DNA of 64,000 nucleotides from Streptomyces fildesensis (GTDB lineage Bacteria; Actinomycetota; Actinomycetes; Streptomycetales; Streptomycetaceae), in NCBI RefSeq assembly GCF_016107395.1, contig NZ_JAAIKO010000001.1, positions 372,001-436,000 of the forward strand. The letters are read 5' to 3'. Made by a program: the position numbers and the translations under genes. The notes under the pieces are model-generated. The model saw only the letters and a list, made by a program, of their open reading frames with translations. It did not search any database and had not been told where the DNA came from. How positions within the stretch are numbered: the first letter of the stretch is position 1; each line of letters begins with the position of its first letter. Shown here one piece after another: positions 35,140 to 44,264 of this stretch.

Positions 35140-36366
35140 TCAGATGACCATGTAGCCGGCCCCCAGCAGAGCGGCCTCGACCGCCTCGCAGTGCTCCGGC
35201 CCCTTGGTCTCCAGGTGCAGTTCGACCTCCGCCTCCGTGAGTCCCAGCCGCGGGTCGGTCCGCACGTGGCTCACGTCCAGGACGTTAGCGTCCGCCTCTG
35301 ACAACACCGCCAGTAGCGTCGCCAGCGCACCGGGACGGTCCGTCACCCGCAGCCGCAGGGACAGATAGCGGCCCGCCGCGGCCATCCCGTGCCGGAGGAT
35401 CCGCTGCATCAGCAACGGGTCCACGTTCCCCCCGGACAGCACCGCCACCACCGGGCCCTCGAAGGAGTCCGGATCGGACAGCAGCGCCGCCACCGGGCTC
35501 GCCCCGGCCGGTTCCACGACCATCTTCGCCCGCTCCAGGCACAGCAGCAGCGCGCTGGAAAGAGCGTCCTCGGAAACGGTACGGACTTCGTCGACCAGTT
35601 CGCGAATGATTTTGAACGGGATGTCGCCGGGCCGGCCGACCATGATCCCGTCGGCCATCGTCGCCACCGCGCCCAGCGCCACCGGCTCGCCGGCCGCCAG
35701 CGAGGGCGGATACGCCGCCGCGCCCGCCGCCTGCACGCCGATCACCTTCACATCCGGACGCAGCGCCTTCACCGCCAGCGCGACACCCGCGGCGAACCCG
35801 CCGCCACCGATGCCGACCACGATCGTCCGCACCTCGGGGCACTGCTCCAGGATCTCCAGGCCCACCGTGCCCTGGCCCGCGATGATGTCCGGGTGGTCGA
35901 AGGGGTGGATGAAGACCGCGCCGGTCTCCTCCGCGTACGCCTTGGCGGCGCGCAGCGTCTCGTCCACCACCTGTCCGTGCATCCGCACCTCGGCCCCGTA
36001 GTCGCGGGTCGCCGCGATCTTCGGCAGCGGTGCGCCCACCGGCATGAAGACCGTGGACCGCACACCGAGCAGTGACGCGGCCAGCGCGACGCCCTGCGCA
36101 TGGTTGCCGGCGCTCGCGGCGACGACCCCGGCGGATCGTTCCTCCTGCGTCAGGCCGGCGATCCGCACATACGCGCCGCGCACCTTGAACGAGCCGGTGC
36201 GCTGCAGGTTCTCGCACTTCAGATGCACCGGGGAGCCGACCAGACCGGTGAGGTACCGGCTGCCCTCCATCGGGGTCACCCTGGCCACCCCGGACAGCAT
36301 CTTGTGGGCCCCGCGCACGTCGTCGAGCGTGATCGGGTGGGGTACTGCGGGCGCCGCTCTGTCCAT
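35140..36366 (-). CDS. ilvA: Threonine ammonia-lyase (dehydratase) with C-terminal ACT domain
   Basis: A 408-residue PLP enzyme that turns threonine into 2-oxobutanoate and ammonia, feeding isoleucine synthesis or, in Streptomyces, propionyl-CoA supply. Motifs: LQRTGSFKVRGAY with the PLP lysine, ASAGNHAQGVA, GIGGGGFAAGVALAVK (phosphate-binding loop) and VLSGGNVDP. A single ACT-like domain spans about 330-405 (LRVTDRPGALATLLAVLSEADANVLDVSH), as in the shorter IlvA/TdcB type rather than the long E. coli IlvA. Start at 36366 (MDRAAPAV) is preferred over a GTG at 36399. Confidence 0.92.
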   Translation of the reverse strand: MDRAAPAVPHPITLDDVRGAHKMLSGVARVTPMEGSRYLTGLVGSPVHLKCENLQRTGSFKVRGAYVRIAGLTQEERSAGVVAASAGNHAQGVALAASLLGVRSTVFMPVGAPLPKIAATRDYGAEVRMHGQVVDETLRAAKAYAEETGAVFIHPFDHPDIIAGQGTVGLEILEQCPEVRTIVVGIGGGGFAAGVALAVKALRPDVKVIGVQAAGAAAYPPSLAAGEPVALGAVATMADGIMVGRPGDIPFKIIRELVDEVRTVSEDALSSALLLCLERAKMVVEPAGASPVAALLSDPDSFEGPVVAVLSGGNVDPLLMQRILRHGMAAAGRYLSLRLRVTDRPGALATLLAVLSEADANVLDVSHVRTDPRLGLTEAEVELHLETKGPEHCEAVEAALLGAGYMVI

Positions 36367-36498
36367 GCGCCCAGTGTCCCAGTTCCGGTCCCGTGTCACC
36401 GCCGGAGCACGGTTTGTGCGGGATGGGTCTCATGGTGACCCTCTCCGCGTACTCTTCTCCCAACCTCCGCAGGACCGACAGAACGCGAGCTTCCGGCC

Positions 36499-37020
36499 AT
36501 GCCCAATCCATCGGAGTCGCCCTCCTCTCCCCCCCTCGACGAGGAGGGGCCCACCGAACTCTTCGAGCGGCTCCAGCACCAGGTCGCTCTCTTCGCCCGG
36601 CGCGCGGAGCAGACCCGCCTCGGCGGTGTGGGCAAGGCCCGCAACTCCATGGACCGGGCCGCTTACCTGCTGCTCAACCGGCTCGACCGCGAAGGCCCGA
36701 TGGGCGTGAAGGCGCTCGCGGAGGGCATGGGCATCGACTCCTCCACCGTCACCCGCCAGGTCGCGCCGCTCGTCGACACCGGCCTCGTCAAGCGCACCTC
36801 GCACCCCGAGGACGGCCGCGCCGTCGTGCTCGCCCTCTCGCCGCGCGGCCTCGGCCGGCTCGAAGAGGTCCGCAGCTCCCGGAAGCAGCTGATGGCCCAG
36901 GTCACCGAGGGCTGGAGCGAGAACGAGCGGGAGATGTTCTGCGATCTGCTCGGGCGTTTCAACCTGGCGCTGTCCGAGTGGCACGCGACGACGGTGCAGT
37001 CGGGACCGGCCGACGAGTAG
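36499..37020 (+). CDS. MarR-family transcriptional regulator
   Basis: A 173-residue regulator with an acidic, Pro-rich N-terminus and a MarR winged helix: helix-turn-helix at about 70-90 (VKALAEGMGIDSSTVTRQVAPLVDTGLV) and the wing SHPEDGRAVVLALSPRG. It is divergent from threonine dehydratase across 132 bp. The inducer and target are unknown; it may act on the divergent region or on distant genes. The start at 36499 is the natural first ATG after the intergenic region. Confidence 0.9.
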   Translation: MPNPSESPSSPPLDEEGPTELFERLQHQVALFARRAEQTRLGGVGKARNSMDRAAYLLLNRLDREGPMGVKALAEGMGIDSSTVTRQVAPLVDTGLVKRTSHPEDGRAVVLALSPRGLGRLEEVRSSRKQLMAQVTEGWSENEREMFCDLLGRFNLALSEWHATTVQSGPADE

Positions 37021-37110
37021 GTCCCGACGCCCGGGCCGGCGCTCGAGCCGGTCCTGCCCGGCCGCCGCGCGCACCCCGCACCCGCAGAGCTCTTGACCTG
37101 AACCGCCTGC

Positions 37111-37770
37111 TTGACGTCCACTGGCGGCGTGGGCACGCGCCGGGCGGCAGCGGAGTACCAACGGGACGTCGAGTTTCAGGCGTTCACCGCAGGAGCGGCA
37201 GGACGGCTTCTGCACGCCGCCACCCTGCTCACCGGTGACCCGGCCGCGGCCGAGAAACTGCTGGGAACCGTCCTGGCGCACACGTACGCGAACTGGTTCC
37301 GGATGCGTTCCGAGGACCCGTACGACCAGGCCCGCACCGAGCTCGTACGGCGCTTCGCGTACCGGCCCTGGTGGCGCCGGCCGCACGGCGGGGCGCTGGA
37401 CCGGCTCACCGCCCAGGAGCGGCTGGTGGTCGTTCTGCGGCTGTTCGAGGGCGTCGCCGAGGAACAGGCCGCCGCGCAGCTGGGACTGCCTGTGGAGCGC
37501 GTACGGGCCATCTGCAACCGTGCCACGGCCACCCTGCGCAGCCGCCCGGCGCCGGCTCCCGCCCGGTCGGTGACCGAGGCCCGTGCGGCGGCGGAGAAGG
37601 CCAGGAAACAGGCCGCGTCGGAGAACTCGCGCGAGAACCCGCCGGGGGGTCCGCCCGGGGGATCGCCGGGGGGTCCGCCCGGGGGATCGGCGGGGGGATC
37701 GGCGTCCTCGTCGGACACTCCGGCCGAGAGCTCTTCCGCGGCCGACGAGATCCAGGGAGCGGCGTCGTGA
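37111..37770 (+). CDS. Atypical sigma-factor-like protein with PGG-repeat tail
   Basis: A 219-residue protein resembling an ECF sigma factor that has lost its strongest landmarks: sigma-2-like helices in ARTELVRRFAYRPWWRR and the preceding GRLLHAATLLTGDPAAAEKLLG, and a clearer region-4 helix-turn-helix at about 105-145 (LTAQERLVVVLRLFEGVAEE then QAAAQLGLPVERVRAICNRA). The last 70 residues are Ala/Lys then Pro-Gly-Gly and Ser rich, coded by 24-bp repeats. The TTG at 37111 and a GTG at 37129 are both possible starts. It overlaps the next small gene (GTGA), a likely membrane partner. Confidence 0.6.
   Translation: MTSTGGVGTRRAAAEYQRDVEFQAFTAGAAGRLLHAATLLTGDPAAAEKLLGTVLAHTYANWFRMRSEDPYDQARTELVRRFAYRPWWRRPHGGALDRLTAQERLVVVLRLFEGVAEEQAAAQLGLPVERVRAICNRATATLRSRPAPAPARSVTEARAAAEKARKQAASENSRENPPGGPPGGSPGGPPGGSAGGSASSSDTPAESSSAADEIQGAAS
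37642..37689. repeat. Two exact 24-bp repeats coding Pro-Gly-Gly units
   Basis: CCGGGGGGTCCGCCCGGGGG plus ATCG occurs twice head to tail, followed by shorter GGGGGGATCGG copies up to 37703. In frame, it encodes the PGGPPGGSPGGPPGGS tail of the sigma-like protein. Confidence 0.85.
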
Positions 37771-38015
37771 TGCCCCCGGACCGCAAGGAGGAGGAGGTCC
37801 GCCGGGTCCTCGACACCCCGCACCCCTACGTCCCCGCCGACCTGGCGGAACGGGCCGCCGAGCGCGGCCGCCGCATCCTGCGGCGGCGCCGCTTCGTGCA
37901 CCAGCTGCTGTGGCTGCTGCTCGTCGCGGCGATCGTGACGGGCGTGGTGTTCGCGGTGCTGGAGTGGCCCGACCCGCAGCCGCTCGACACCACGCCGCCG
38001 GTGGACACCTGGTAG
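37767..38015 (+). CDS. Small single-helix membrane protein, possible anti-sigma partner
   Basis: An 82-residue protein: helical charged N-terminus (PPDRKEEEVRRVLDTPHPYV, then PADLAERAAERGRRILRRRR), one membrane helix (FVHQLLWLLLVAAIVTGVVFAVL, about 43-65) and a short Pro/Thr-rich outer tail. GTG at 37767 overlaps the stop of the sigma-like gene by four bases; ATG at 37770 is the alternative. The order sigma-like gene then coupled one-helix protein resembles sigma/anti-sigma pairs, but the short cytoplasmic part has no HxxxCxxC zinc motif. Confidence 0.7.
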   Translation: MMPPDRKEEEVRRVLDTPHPYVPADLAERAAERGRRILRRRRFVHQLLWLLLVAAIVTGVVFAVLEWPDPQPLDTTPPVDTW

Positions 38016-38096
38016 CGGCTCGGCCGGCCACCAGGTGCCCTCACGACGGCTCGGGCACCAGGTGCCCACAGCGACGGATCAGCCGGTTCGGACGGA

Positions 38097-39260
38097 TCAG
38101 CCGAGCGCCTGGGTCAGGTCCGCCAGCAGGTCGTCGACCGACTCGATGCCCACCGAGAGCCGTACGAGGTCCGCCGGGACCTCCAGCGCGGAGCCCACCA
38201 CCGAGGCGTGCGTCATCCGGCCCGGGTGCTCGATCAGCGACTCGACGCCGCCCAGCGACTCACCCAGCGTGAACAGGCCCGCGCGGTTGCACACCGCGAC
38301 GGCCGCCTCCTCGCCACCGTTCACCTGAAACGAGATCATGCCGCCGAACGCCTTCATCTGCTTCGCGGCGATCTCGTGCCCCGGGTGCTCGGCCAGCCCC
38401 GGGTACAGGACCCGCGACACCTTCGGGTGCGACTGGAGCATCTCGGCGATCCGGGTGGCGTTGGCGCTGTGCCGGTCCATGCGCACCGCCAGCGTCTTGA
38501 TGCCGCGCATGACCAGCCAGGCGTCGAACGGCCCGGCGATCGCGCCCATCGCGTTCTGGTGGTAGGCCAGCTCGTCGCCGAGCGCCGCGTCACCGGTGAT
38601 CAGCGCGCCGCCGACGACGTCGGAGTGCCCGCCCATGTACTTCGTCGTCGAGTGCAGGACGATATCCGCGCCGAGCGCGAGCGGCTGCTGCAGGTACGGG
38701 CTCGCGAACGTGTTGTCCACCACCAGCCGCACGCCGGTGCCGGCGCCGCGGGCGATCTCCGCCAGCGCCGCGATGTCCGTGATGCCGAGCAGCGGGTTCG
38801 ACGGGGTCTCGACCCAGATCGCCTTGGTGTTCGGCCGCAGCTGCGCCCGCACGGCCGCCGGGTCGGACGTGTCGGCCACCGACCACTGGACGCCCCAGCG
38901 CTCGACGACCTTGGCGAACAGGCGGAACGTGCCGCCGTACGCGTCGTTCGGGATCACCACGTGGTCGCCGGGCGACAGGATGGTGCGCAGCAGGCAGTCC
39001 TCCGCCGCCAGCCCGGACGCGAAGGCCAGCCCGCGCCGGCCGCCTTCCAGTGCCGCGAGGTTCTCCTCCAGCGCGGTTCTGGTCGGGTTGGCGGAGCGGC
39101 TGTATTCGTAGCCGCCGCGCAGCCCGCCCACTCCGTCCTGCTTGTACGTCGACACCTGGTAGATCGGCGTCACCACGGCGCCGGTCTGGGCGTCCGCCGC
39201 CTGACCGGCGTGGATCGCGAGGGTTTCGAAATTCTGGTGCTGCTGGTCGTGGTCGCTCAT
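38097..39260 (-). CDS. metB: Cystathionine gamma-synthase/lyase (MetB type)
   Basis: A 387-residue PLP enzyme of the Cys/Met trans-sulfuration family. Landmarks: YEYSRSANPTRTALEENLAALEGG, VVDNTFASPYLQQPLALGAD, the PLP lysine in LHSTTKYMGGHSDVVGG and SLGGVESLIEHPGRMTHAS near the C-terminus. These enzymes join O-acyl-homoserine and cysteine to form cystathionine, or split cystathionine; the two activities cannot be told apart safely by motifs. A 111-bp region to the divergent protease gene holds both promoters. Confidence 0.9.
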   Translation of the reverse strand: MSDHDQQHQNFETLAIHAGQAADAQTGAVVTPIYQVSTYKQDGVGGLRGGYEYSRSANPTRTALEENLAALEGGRRGLAFASGLAAEDCLLRTILSPGDHVVIPNDAYGGTFRLFAKVVERWGVQWSVADTSDPAAVRAQLRPNTKAIWVETPSNPLLGITDIAALAEIARGAGTGVRLVVDNTFASPYLQQPLALGADIVLHSTTKYMGGHSDVVGGALITGDAALGDELAYHQNAMGAIAGPFDAWLVMRGIKTLAVRMDRHSANATRIAEMLQSHPKVSRVLYPGLAEHPGHEIAAKQMKAFGGMISFQVNGGEEAAVAVCNRAGLFTLGESLGGVESLIEHPGRMTHASVVGSALEVPADLVRLSVGIESVDDLLADLTQALG

Positions 39261-39371
39261 TCCGCCGAGCGTAGTCGCCCGGGCCCGGTAACCGCCTGGT
39301 CCGGGTGCTGCCCCACGCCGTATGATCCCGCTTCGAGTTCGAACTCTTGTCCTGTGGGGGGACCTTCTTCA

Positions 39372-40937
39372 ATGGGCGCAACCTTGCGCGCGCTGCGCGC
39401 TCTCGTGCTGCTCGCGGGCTTCTACGTCCTCAGTACCGGCCTGCTGGCCGTGCTGGCCGGAGTGTTCGGCGTGATCGTCTACGAGTCCTTCCAGGGGCAC
39501 CTCGCCCTGCTCTTCCTCGGCAAGCTGCTCGTGGTGCCGCTGCTGCTGACCTTCCCGATCATTCGCGGAGTGTTCATGTTCCGCGGCGGCAAGGGCGACG
39601 AGGGCCCCCCGGGGCTGACCGTGGACGACACGCAGCAGCCGGAGCTGTGGGCCGAGGTGCGTGACCTCGCGCGGCAGGCCGGCACCCGCCCGCCCCGTGA
39701 CATCACCCTCACCGGCCAGGTCAACGCGGGTGTCTCGGAGCGCGCCCATCTGCTGGGCCTGTTGCCCGGACGGCGCCGGCTGTTCCTCGGCGTACCGCTC
39801 ATGACCGGGCTCGGCGTCCCCCACCTGCGCGCCGTCCTCGCCCATGAACTCGGCCACTACAGCAACCGCGACACCCGCCTCGCCGGCATCACCATGCGCG
39901 GCCGGGACAGCGTCGTCCGTACCATCGAGTCCTTCCACGTACAGGCCGCGGCGAACGACAGCGCCTCGCACGCGGTGCTGGCCAGGATCTACACCGGCTA
40001 CGCCAAGCTCTACATGCGCGCCTCCCAGTCCGTCGGCCGCCGCCAGGAGCTCGCCGCCGACCGCGCCGCCGCACGCATCGTGGGCCGCGACGCGGCGGCC
40101 GGCGCACTGCGCGAGATCCCGGTCCTGGACGCCGCCTTCGACTTCTACGTCAGCCGCTACGCGACCCTCGGCTGGGACGTGGAACTGCTCCCGCCCACCG
40201 GCGAGTTCTACGGCGGGCTGCGGCATCTGCTGGCCGACCCGGACCGCCGCACCGAGCTGGCGGGACTGCGGGCGGAGCTCCCCGAGCCGGAGCACTCCCC
40301 CTACGACTCGCACCCGCCCATCGCCGAACGCGTCCGCCTGCTCGAAGCGCTCCCCGACGACGGTGTGCGCGACGATCCCGACGCACCGTCCGCCCTCACC
40401 CTGCTGCGCGACCCGGACGGGGTACTGGCCGCCCTGGAGACCGCGACGCTCGCGGCCGGCGCGGCAAGGATGCGGCACGTCAGCTGGGAAGCCCTCGCGA
40501 GCCAGGCCGGGCTCGCCACCTTCCGGGCTGGCGCGCGGCCGCTCCAGCAGGCCGCGGCGGGGGCCGGTCACGCCGCGGAGCGCGGCCTCGCGAGCCTCGA
40601 CGAGATCCTGGACGCCATCGACGCCGGCCGGCTGTGGGCCATCGCCGACCGGCTCCCCAAATCCCCCGAAGCCGCCGCCGTCACCGGCCGCGCGGCCCGC
40701 GAATTCGCGCGGCCCGCGCTGCGCTCGGGCCTGTCCATGCTGACCTGCGTCACCCTCGCCGACGCCGGCAAGGCCGACTGGACGCTCTCCTGGTCCACCC
40801 CCGCCCGCCTCACCCTCCCCGACGGTTACGACGAGGCCCTCCCCGAGGCCCTCGACGCCGCCGTCACCGACGACCCCGACACCGGGCCGCTGCGCGAGCT
40901 CCTGGCCGGCGCACTTCCCCTCATCCAGGAGCCCTGA
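39372..40937 (+). CDS. M48-family membrane zinc metalloprotease
   Basis: A 521-residue protein: two hydrophobic segments at about 10-33 and 40-62 (VLLAGFYVLSTGLLAVLAGVFGVI; LLFLGKLLVVPLLLTFPII) and a peptidase M48 domain with the HExxH zinc site in VLAHELGHYSNRDTRLAG near residue 157. The third ligand is an Asp/Glu in RRQELAADRAAARIVG. Unlike HtpX it has a long helical C-terminal region (about 300-521) of unknown role. The ATG at 39372 gives the first helix. Ends 4 bp before a conserved hypothetical, with which it is co-transcribed. Confidence 0.85.
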   Translation: MGATLRALRALVLLAGFYVLSTGLLAVLAGVFGVIVYESFQGHLALLFLGKLLVVPLLLTFPIIRGVFMFRGGKGDEGPPGLTVDDTQQPELWAEVRDLARQAGTRPPRDITLTGQVNAGVSERAHLLGLLPGRRRLFLGVPLMTGLGVPHLRAVLAHELGHYSNRDTRLAGITMRGRDSVVRTIESFHVQAAANDSASHAVLARIYTGYAKLYMRASQSVGRRQELAADRAAARIVGRDAAAGALREIPVLDAAFDFYVSRYATLGWDVELLPPTGEFYGGLRHLLADPDRRTELAGLRAELPEPEHSPYDSHPPIAERVRLLEALPDDGVRDDPDAPSALTLLRDPDGVLAALETATLAAGAARMRHVSWEALASQAGLATFRAGARPLQQAAAGAGHAAERGLASLDEILDAIDAGRLWAIADRLPKSPEAAAVTGRAAREFARPALRSGLSMLTCVTLADAGKADWTLSWSTPARLTLPDGYDEALPEALDAAVTDDPDTGPLRELLAGALPLIQEP

Positions 40938-40941
40938 GTCC

Positions 40942-42000
40942 ATGGCAGTAGCCTTGCTTGTCTTCCTCGTGCTCGGGCTGAGCCCCAGGCTCCGCCGGCA
41001 GTACCACCGGTTCATGACCAGAAGGGCGGTCAGCCGGCCGCCCGAGCCCGGCCTGGTGCCGAAGGATCAGCAGGACACGACCCGCCCGGGCCCCGACCCG
41101 GTGCTGGACGTCGCCCTGGCCGCGGGGCGGGCCGGCGACTGGCAGCCCGCCGCCCAGCTGCTCGCCGACACCGGCGACGACTGGGATCTCCGCGCCTACC
41201 GGGCCGAGCGGCTGGGCAAGCTCGCCGCCTGGGACAACACCTCGTTGAAGGCCTGGCAGGCAGAACGGCCGGACGACCCCACCGCGGCACTCGTCGAGGC
41301 GCACGGACTGGTCGACCTGGCCTGGAAGAGGCGCGGGGGCCACTACGCGCGGTACACCAGCGCGCAGGAGTTCCAGGGGTTCTTCGACCTGCTGACCCGA
41401 GCACGGGCCGCGGCCTTCCGCGCCGTGCAGCTGGCGCCCGAGGACCCCTGCGCGAGAATGCCGGAACTCTGGGTCGGGATCGGTTTCGGATACTCCCACC
41501 ACGATTTCCACCTGATGTGGACGGAGGTCGACAAGCGTGCCCCGCACCACTTCCTCGCCCACAGCTCGGTGCTGCAGTACCTGTGCGCGAAGTGGTGCGG
41601 TTCGGGAGAGCTGGCGAACCGCTTCGCCGCCGACGCCGCGGCCGGCGCTCCCCTCGGCAGCCTGCTCCAGGCTCTGCCGCTGATCAGCTGGTACGAGCAC
41701 GGCGGCTTGCAGGGTGTGAAGCGCGCCGGATACCGGGCGCCCTACCTGCTCGCCCGGGTCGACGCCCTGCTGGCCGACGTGGCCGCCGCCCGCGCGGACC
41801 ACCCCCAGCTGCCCGAGGCCCGGCACCTCCTCGCGTTCTTCCTGTATCAGCAGGGGCGCTTCCAGGAGTCCGCCGAGCAGTTCCGGCTGGTCGACGGCTG
41901 GATCGACGCCCTCCCCTGGCGCTACCAGGTGGATCCCGCGGAGTTCTTCGTCGCCACCCGGAACAAGGCGATCCGGAAGGCACTCCAGCGGGCGAAATGA
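40942..42000 (+). CDS. Conserved hypothetical, DUF4034-like
   Basis: A 352-residue protein. A short hydrophobic N-terminus ([23 protein letters not shown]) probably anchors it to the membrane; the rest is a helical solenoid with Trp/His-rich turns ([45 protein letters not shown]), resembling DUF4034 proteins from memory. No catalytic motif is seen. It starts 4 bp after the M48 protease gene, so they are one unit, and a structural or regulatory role for the protease is a guess. Confidence 0.6.
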   Translation: MAVALLVFLVLGLSPRLRRQYHRFMTRRAVSRPPEPGLVPKDQQDTTRPGPDPVLDVALAAGRAGDWQPAAQLLADTGDDWDLRAYRAERLGKLAAWDNTSLKAWQAERPDDPTAALVEAHGLVDLAWKRRGGHYARYTSAQEFQGFFDLLTRARAAAFRAVQLAPEDPCARMPELWVGIGFGYSHHDFHLMWTEVDKRAPHHFLAHSSVLQYLCAKWCGSGELANRFAADAAAGAPLGSLLQALPLISWYEHGGLQGVKRAGYRAPYLLARVDALLADVAAARADHPQLPEARHLLAFFLYQQGRFQESAEQFRLVDGWIDALPWRYQVDPAEFFVATRNKAIRKALQRAK

Positions 42001-42070
42001 ACCCGCACGGAATCCCGCGGGCCGTCCATACGTTCTCTCAGAGCGAGCCGACCCCGGAGGAGTAACCCCC

Positions 42071-42758
<688 letters not shown>

Positions 42759-42766
<8 letters not shown>

Positions 42767-43376
42767 CCCACTCCCGCCCGGCGCGGATGTCGGTTTCGAC
42801 AGCGAAGCCCTGTCCGCGCTGTGGCGGGAAAGACGGCCGCTGGGCCCGCCGGTCGCGCACCGACTACGAAGCGTCTACAACGACCGGTGGGTGCGCTTCC
42901 ACAGCCTCCCCGGGGGGAAGCGCTACCCGGAGAACGAGCACGAGTACACCACCGTCCTGGACCGGTACAACACGGTCCTGGACGGGTTGTTCGTCGGCAG
43001 AGACGTGTACGTGGTGACCACGGCCTGGTCGGTTCCTCCCGCCGAAGCGGAGCACCCCGCAACCCGCCGCGACGCGGACCACGGCGCCTCCCGCTGGACC
43101 ACGCTCACGGACGCGGAGGACCCCGATCTCGATTCCGACGTCCACACCCACCTCTACGTCAGCCGACGACCATGGCAGAGCGGCTGCATCGACACGCTGC
43201 TCCGGCACGTGGCGGATGACGAACTGGCCGGCGTGCTCGTAACCGATACGGATCTCCGCCGGATCCACCACCCCTACGACGGCGGGGCCGACGTCATCCT
43301 GGCAACGCCCCAGGAGCGGGACGCCCTACGCGACGAGCACAGGAACTGGCTGTCCAGCCATCCCTCAGGCTGCTGA
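42759..43376 (+). CDS. DUF3885-like hypothetical protein
   Basis: A 205-residue soluble protein with the DUF3885 landmark [20 protein letters not shown] followed by [15 protein letters not shown]; no membrane helix or signal. DUF3885 proteins recur beside toxin and immunity genes in streptomycetes (from memory), and some are annotated as immunity-like. It overlaps msrA by eight bases and is followed within 7 bp by an Imm7-like gene, so msrA may head a hybrid transcript through this patch. Function unknown. Confidence 0.7.
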
Positions 43377-43382
43377 GACGAC

Positions 43383-43772
43383 GTGTTCGAGTACCACGGC
43401 TGGATCACGCTCGTAGGGAGTCCCGACCCCGAGGACGAGACTCCCTGCGACGCGTTCCTCGGCCAGGTGCGGACACTCCTCGATCGCATGGACAGTCCCT
43501 ACCTGGCCGACCTGCGCGCGATGAACGGTCGCTGGATGCTGCACATCGCCGGCCACCCCAACCGTTCCGGACTGCACGGCCCGGAGATCATCGACCTGTT
43601 CACGGAAGTCGGCCGCATCGCGCCCGGCTCCTACGGTCTGCTCCACACGTACGACGACGAAGACCCGCAGAACCCCAACGCCTTCCGAGTCCACCGCCTC
43701 GCCCGCGGCGCCCTCACCGAGCGACCGGACCCGTTCCTGTCCCCCGTCCGGCCCACCATCGAAGATCCGTGA
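43383..43772 (+). CDS. Imm7-family immunity protein
   Basis: A 129-residue protein beginning MFEYHGWITLVGSPDPEDE and containing GRWMLHIAGHPNR and YGLLHTYDDEDP, which match the Imm7 (immunity protein 7) family as I know it. Imm proteins neutralise a cognate polymorphic toxin injected by a sibling or competitor. No matching toxin gene lies nearby, so it may be an orphan protective gene. GTG start, 7 bp after the DUF3885 gene. Confidence 0.7.
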   Translation: MFEYHGWITLVGSPDPEDETPCDAFLGQVRTLLDRMDSPYLADLRAMNGRWMLHIAGHPNRSGLHGPEIIDLFTEVGRIAPGSYGLLHTYDDEDPQNPNAFRVHRLARGALTERPDPFLSPVRPTIEDP

Positions 43773-43884
43773 CCACGATCACGGCTGCGCTTGTCCCGCA
43801 CCACCGCCAACGACCCTCGCGATCCGGACGACCAGCGGTACCTTGACCGCAACGTTGACGGGTACTGCGGGCCGGGAGGCACGG

Positions 43885-44256
43885 GTGTTTCCATCCCCAT
43901 CGGAGTCGTCACGACCGACAGACGACCCTCCGTGCTCCGATCCGATCTTCGGCGGCCGCTGGATCCATGAGGCCAATCTGCGGCCGTTCTGCGAGTCGGT
44001 TGCGGAGTTCTCGGGCTACCGCTTCGACGACTCGGACTGGGGGGCTATCGAGGGCGCCCTCCCAGGCACGGACGTGGAGAGGCCCGGGGGCTGGTACGAC
44101 TACCCGTTGGCGGGCCGAATACCGCTGACCCTGCTGGTCGCGGCCGACCCTGGTTCCTCCGTCGTCTTCGTGCGACTCGAAGGGGAAGCCGACGACCGCA
44201 CGAAAGCACAGATCGACGCGGCACTCCACATCTTCAGCAGGTACAACGCAAGCTGA
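43885..44256 (+). CDS. Hypothetical protein in the immunity/defence patch
   Basis: A 123-residue soluble protein of unknown family (GGRWIHEANLRPFCESVAEF; DDSDWGAIEGALPGTDVERP; LAGRIPLTLLVAADPGSSVVFVRLE). The GTG at 43885 has GGGAGG five bases before it; an earlier in-frame TTG at 43843 does not have a ribosome site. Size, acidic surface and position after Imm7 fit another immunity-like protein. The stop is 8 bp from the Shedu-like gene. Confidence 0.55.
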   Translation: MFPSPSESSRPTDDPPCSDPIFGGRWIHEANLRPFCESVAEFSGYRFDDSDWGAIEGALPGTDVERPGGWYDYPLAGRIPLTLLVAADPGSSVVFVRLEGEADDRTKAQIDAALHIFSRYNAS

Positions 44257-44264
44257 TTCTGTCA

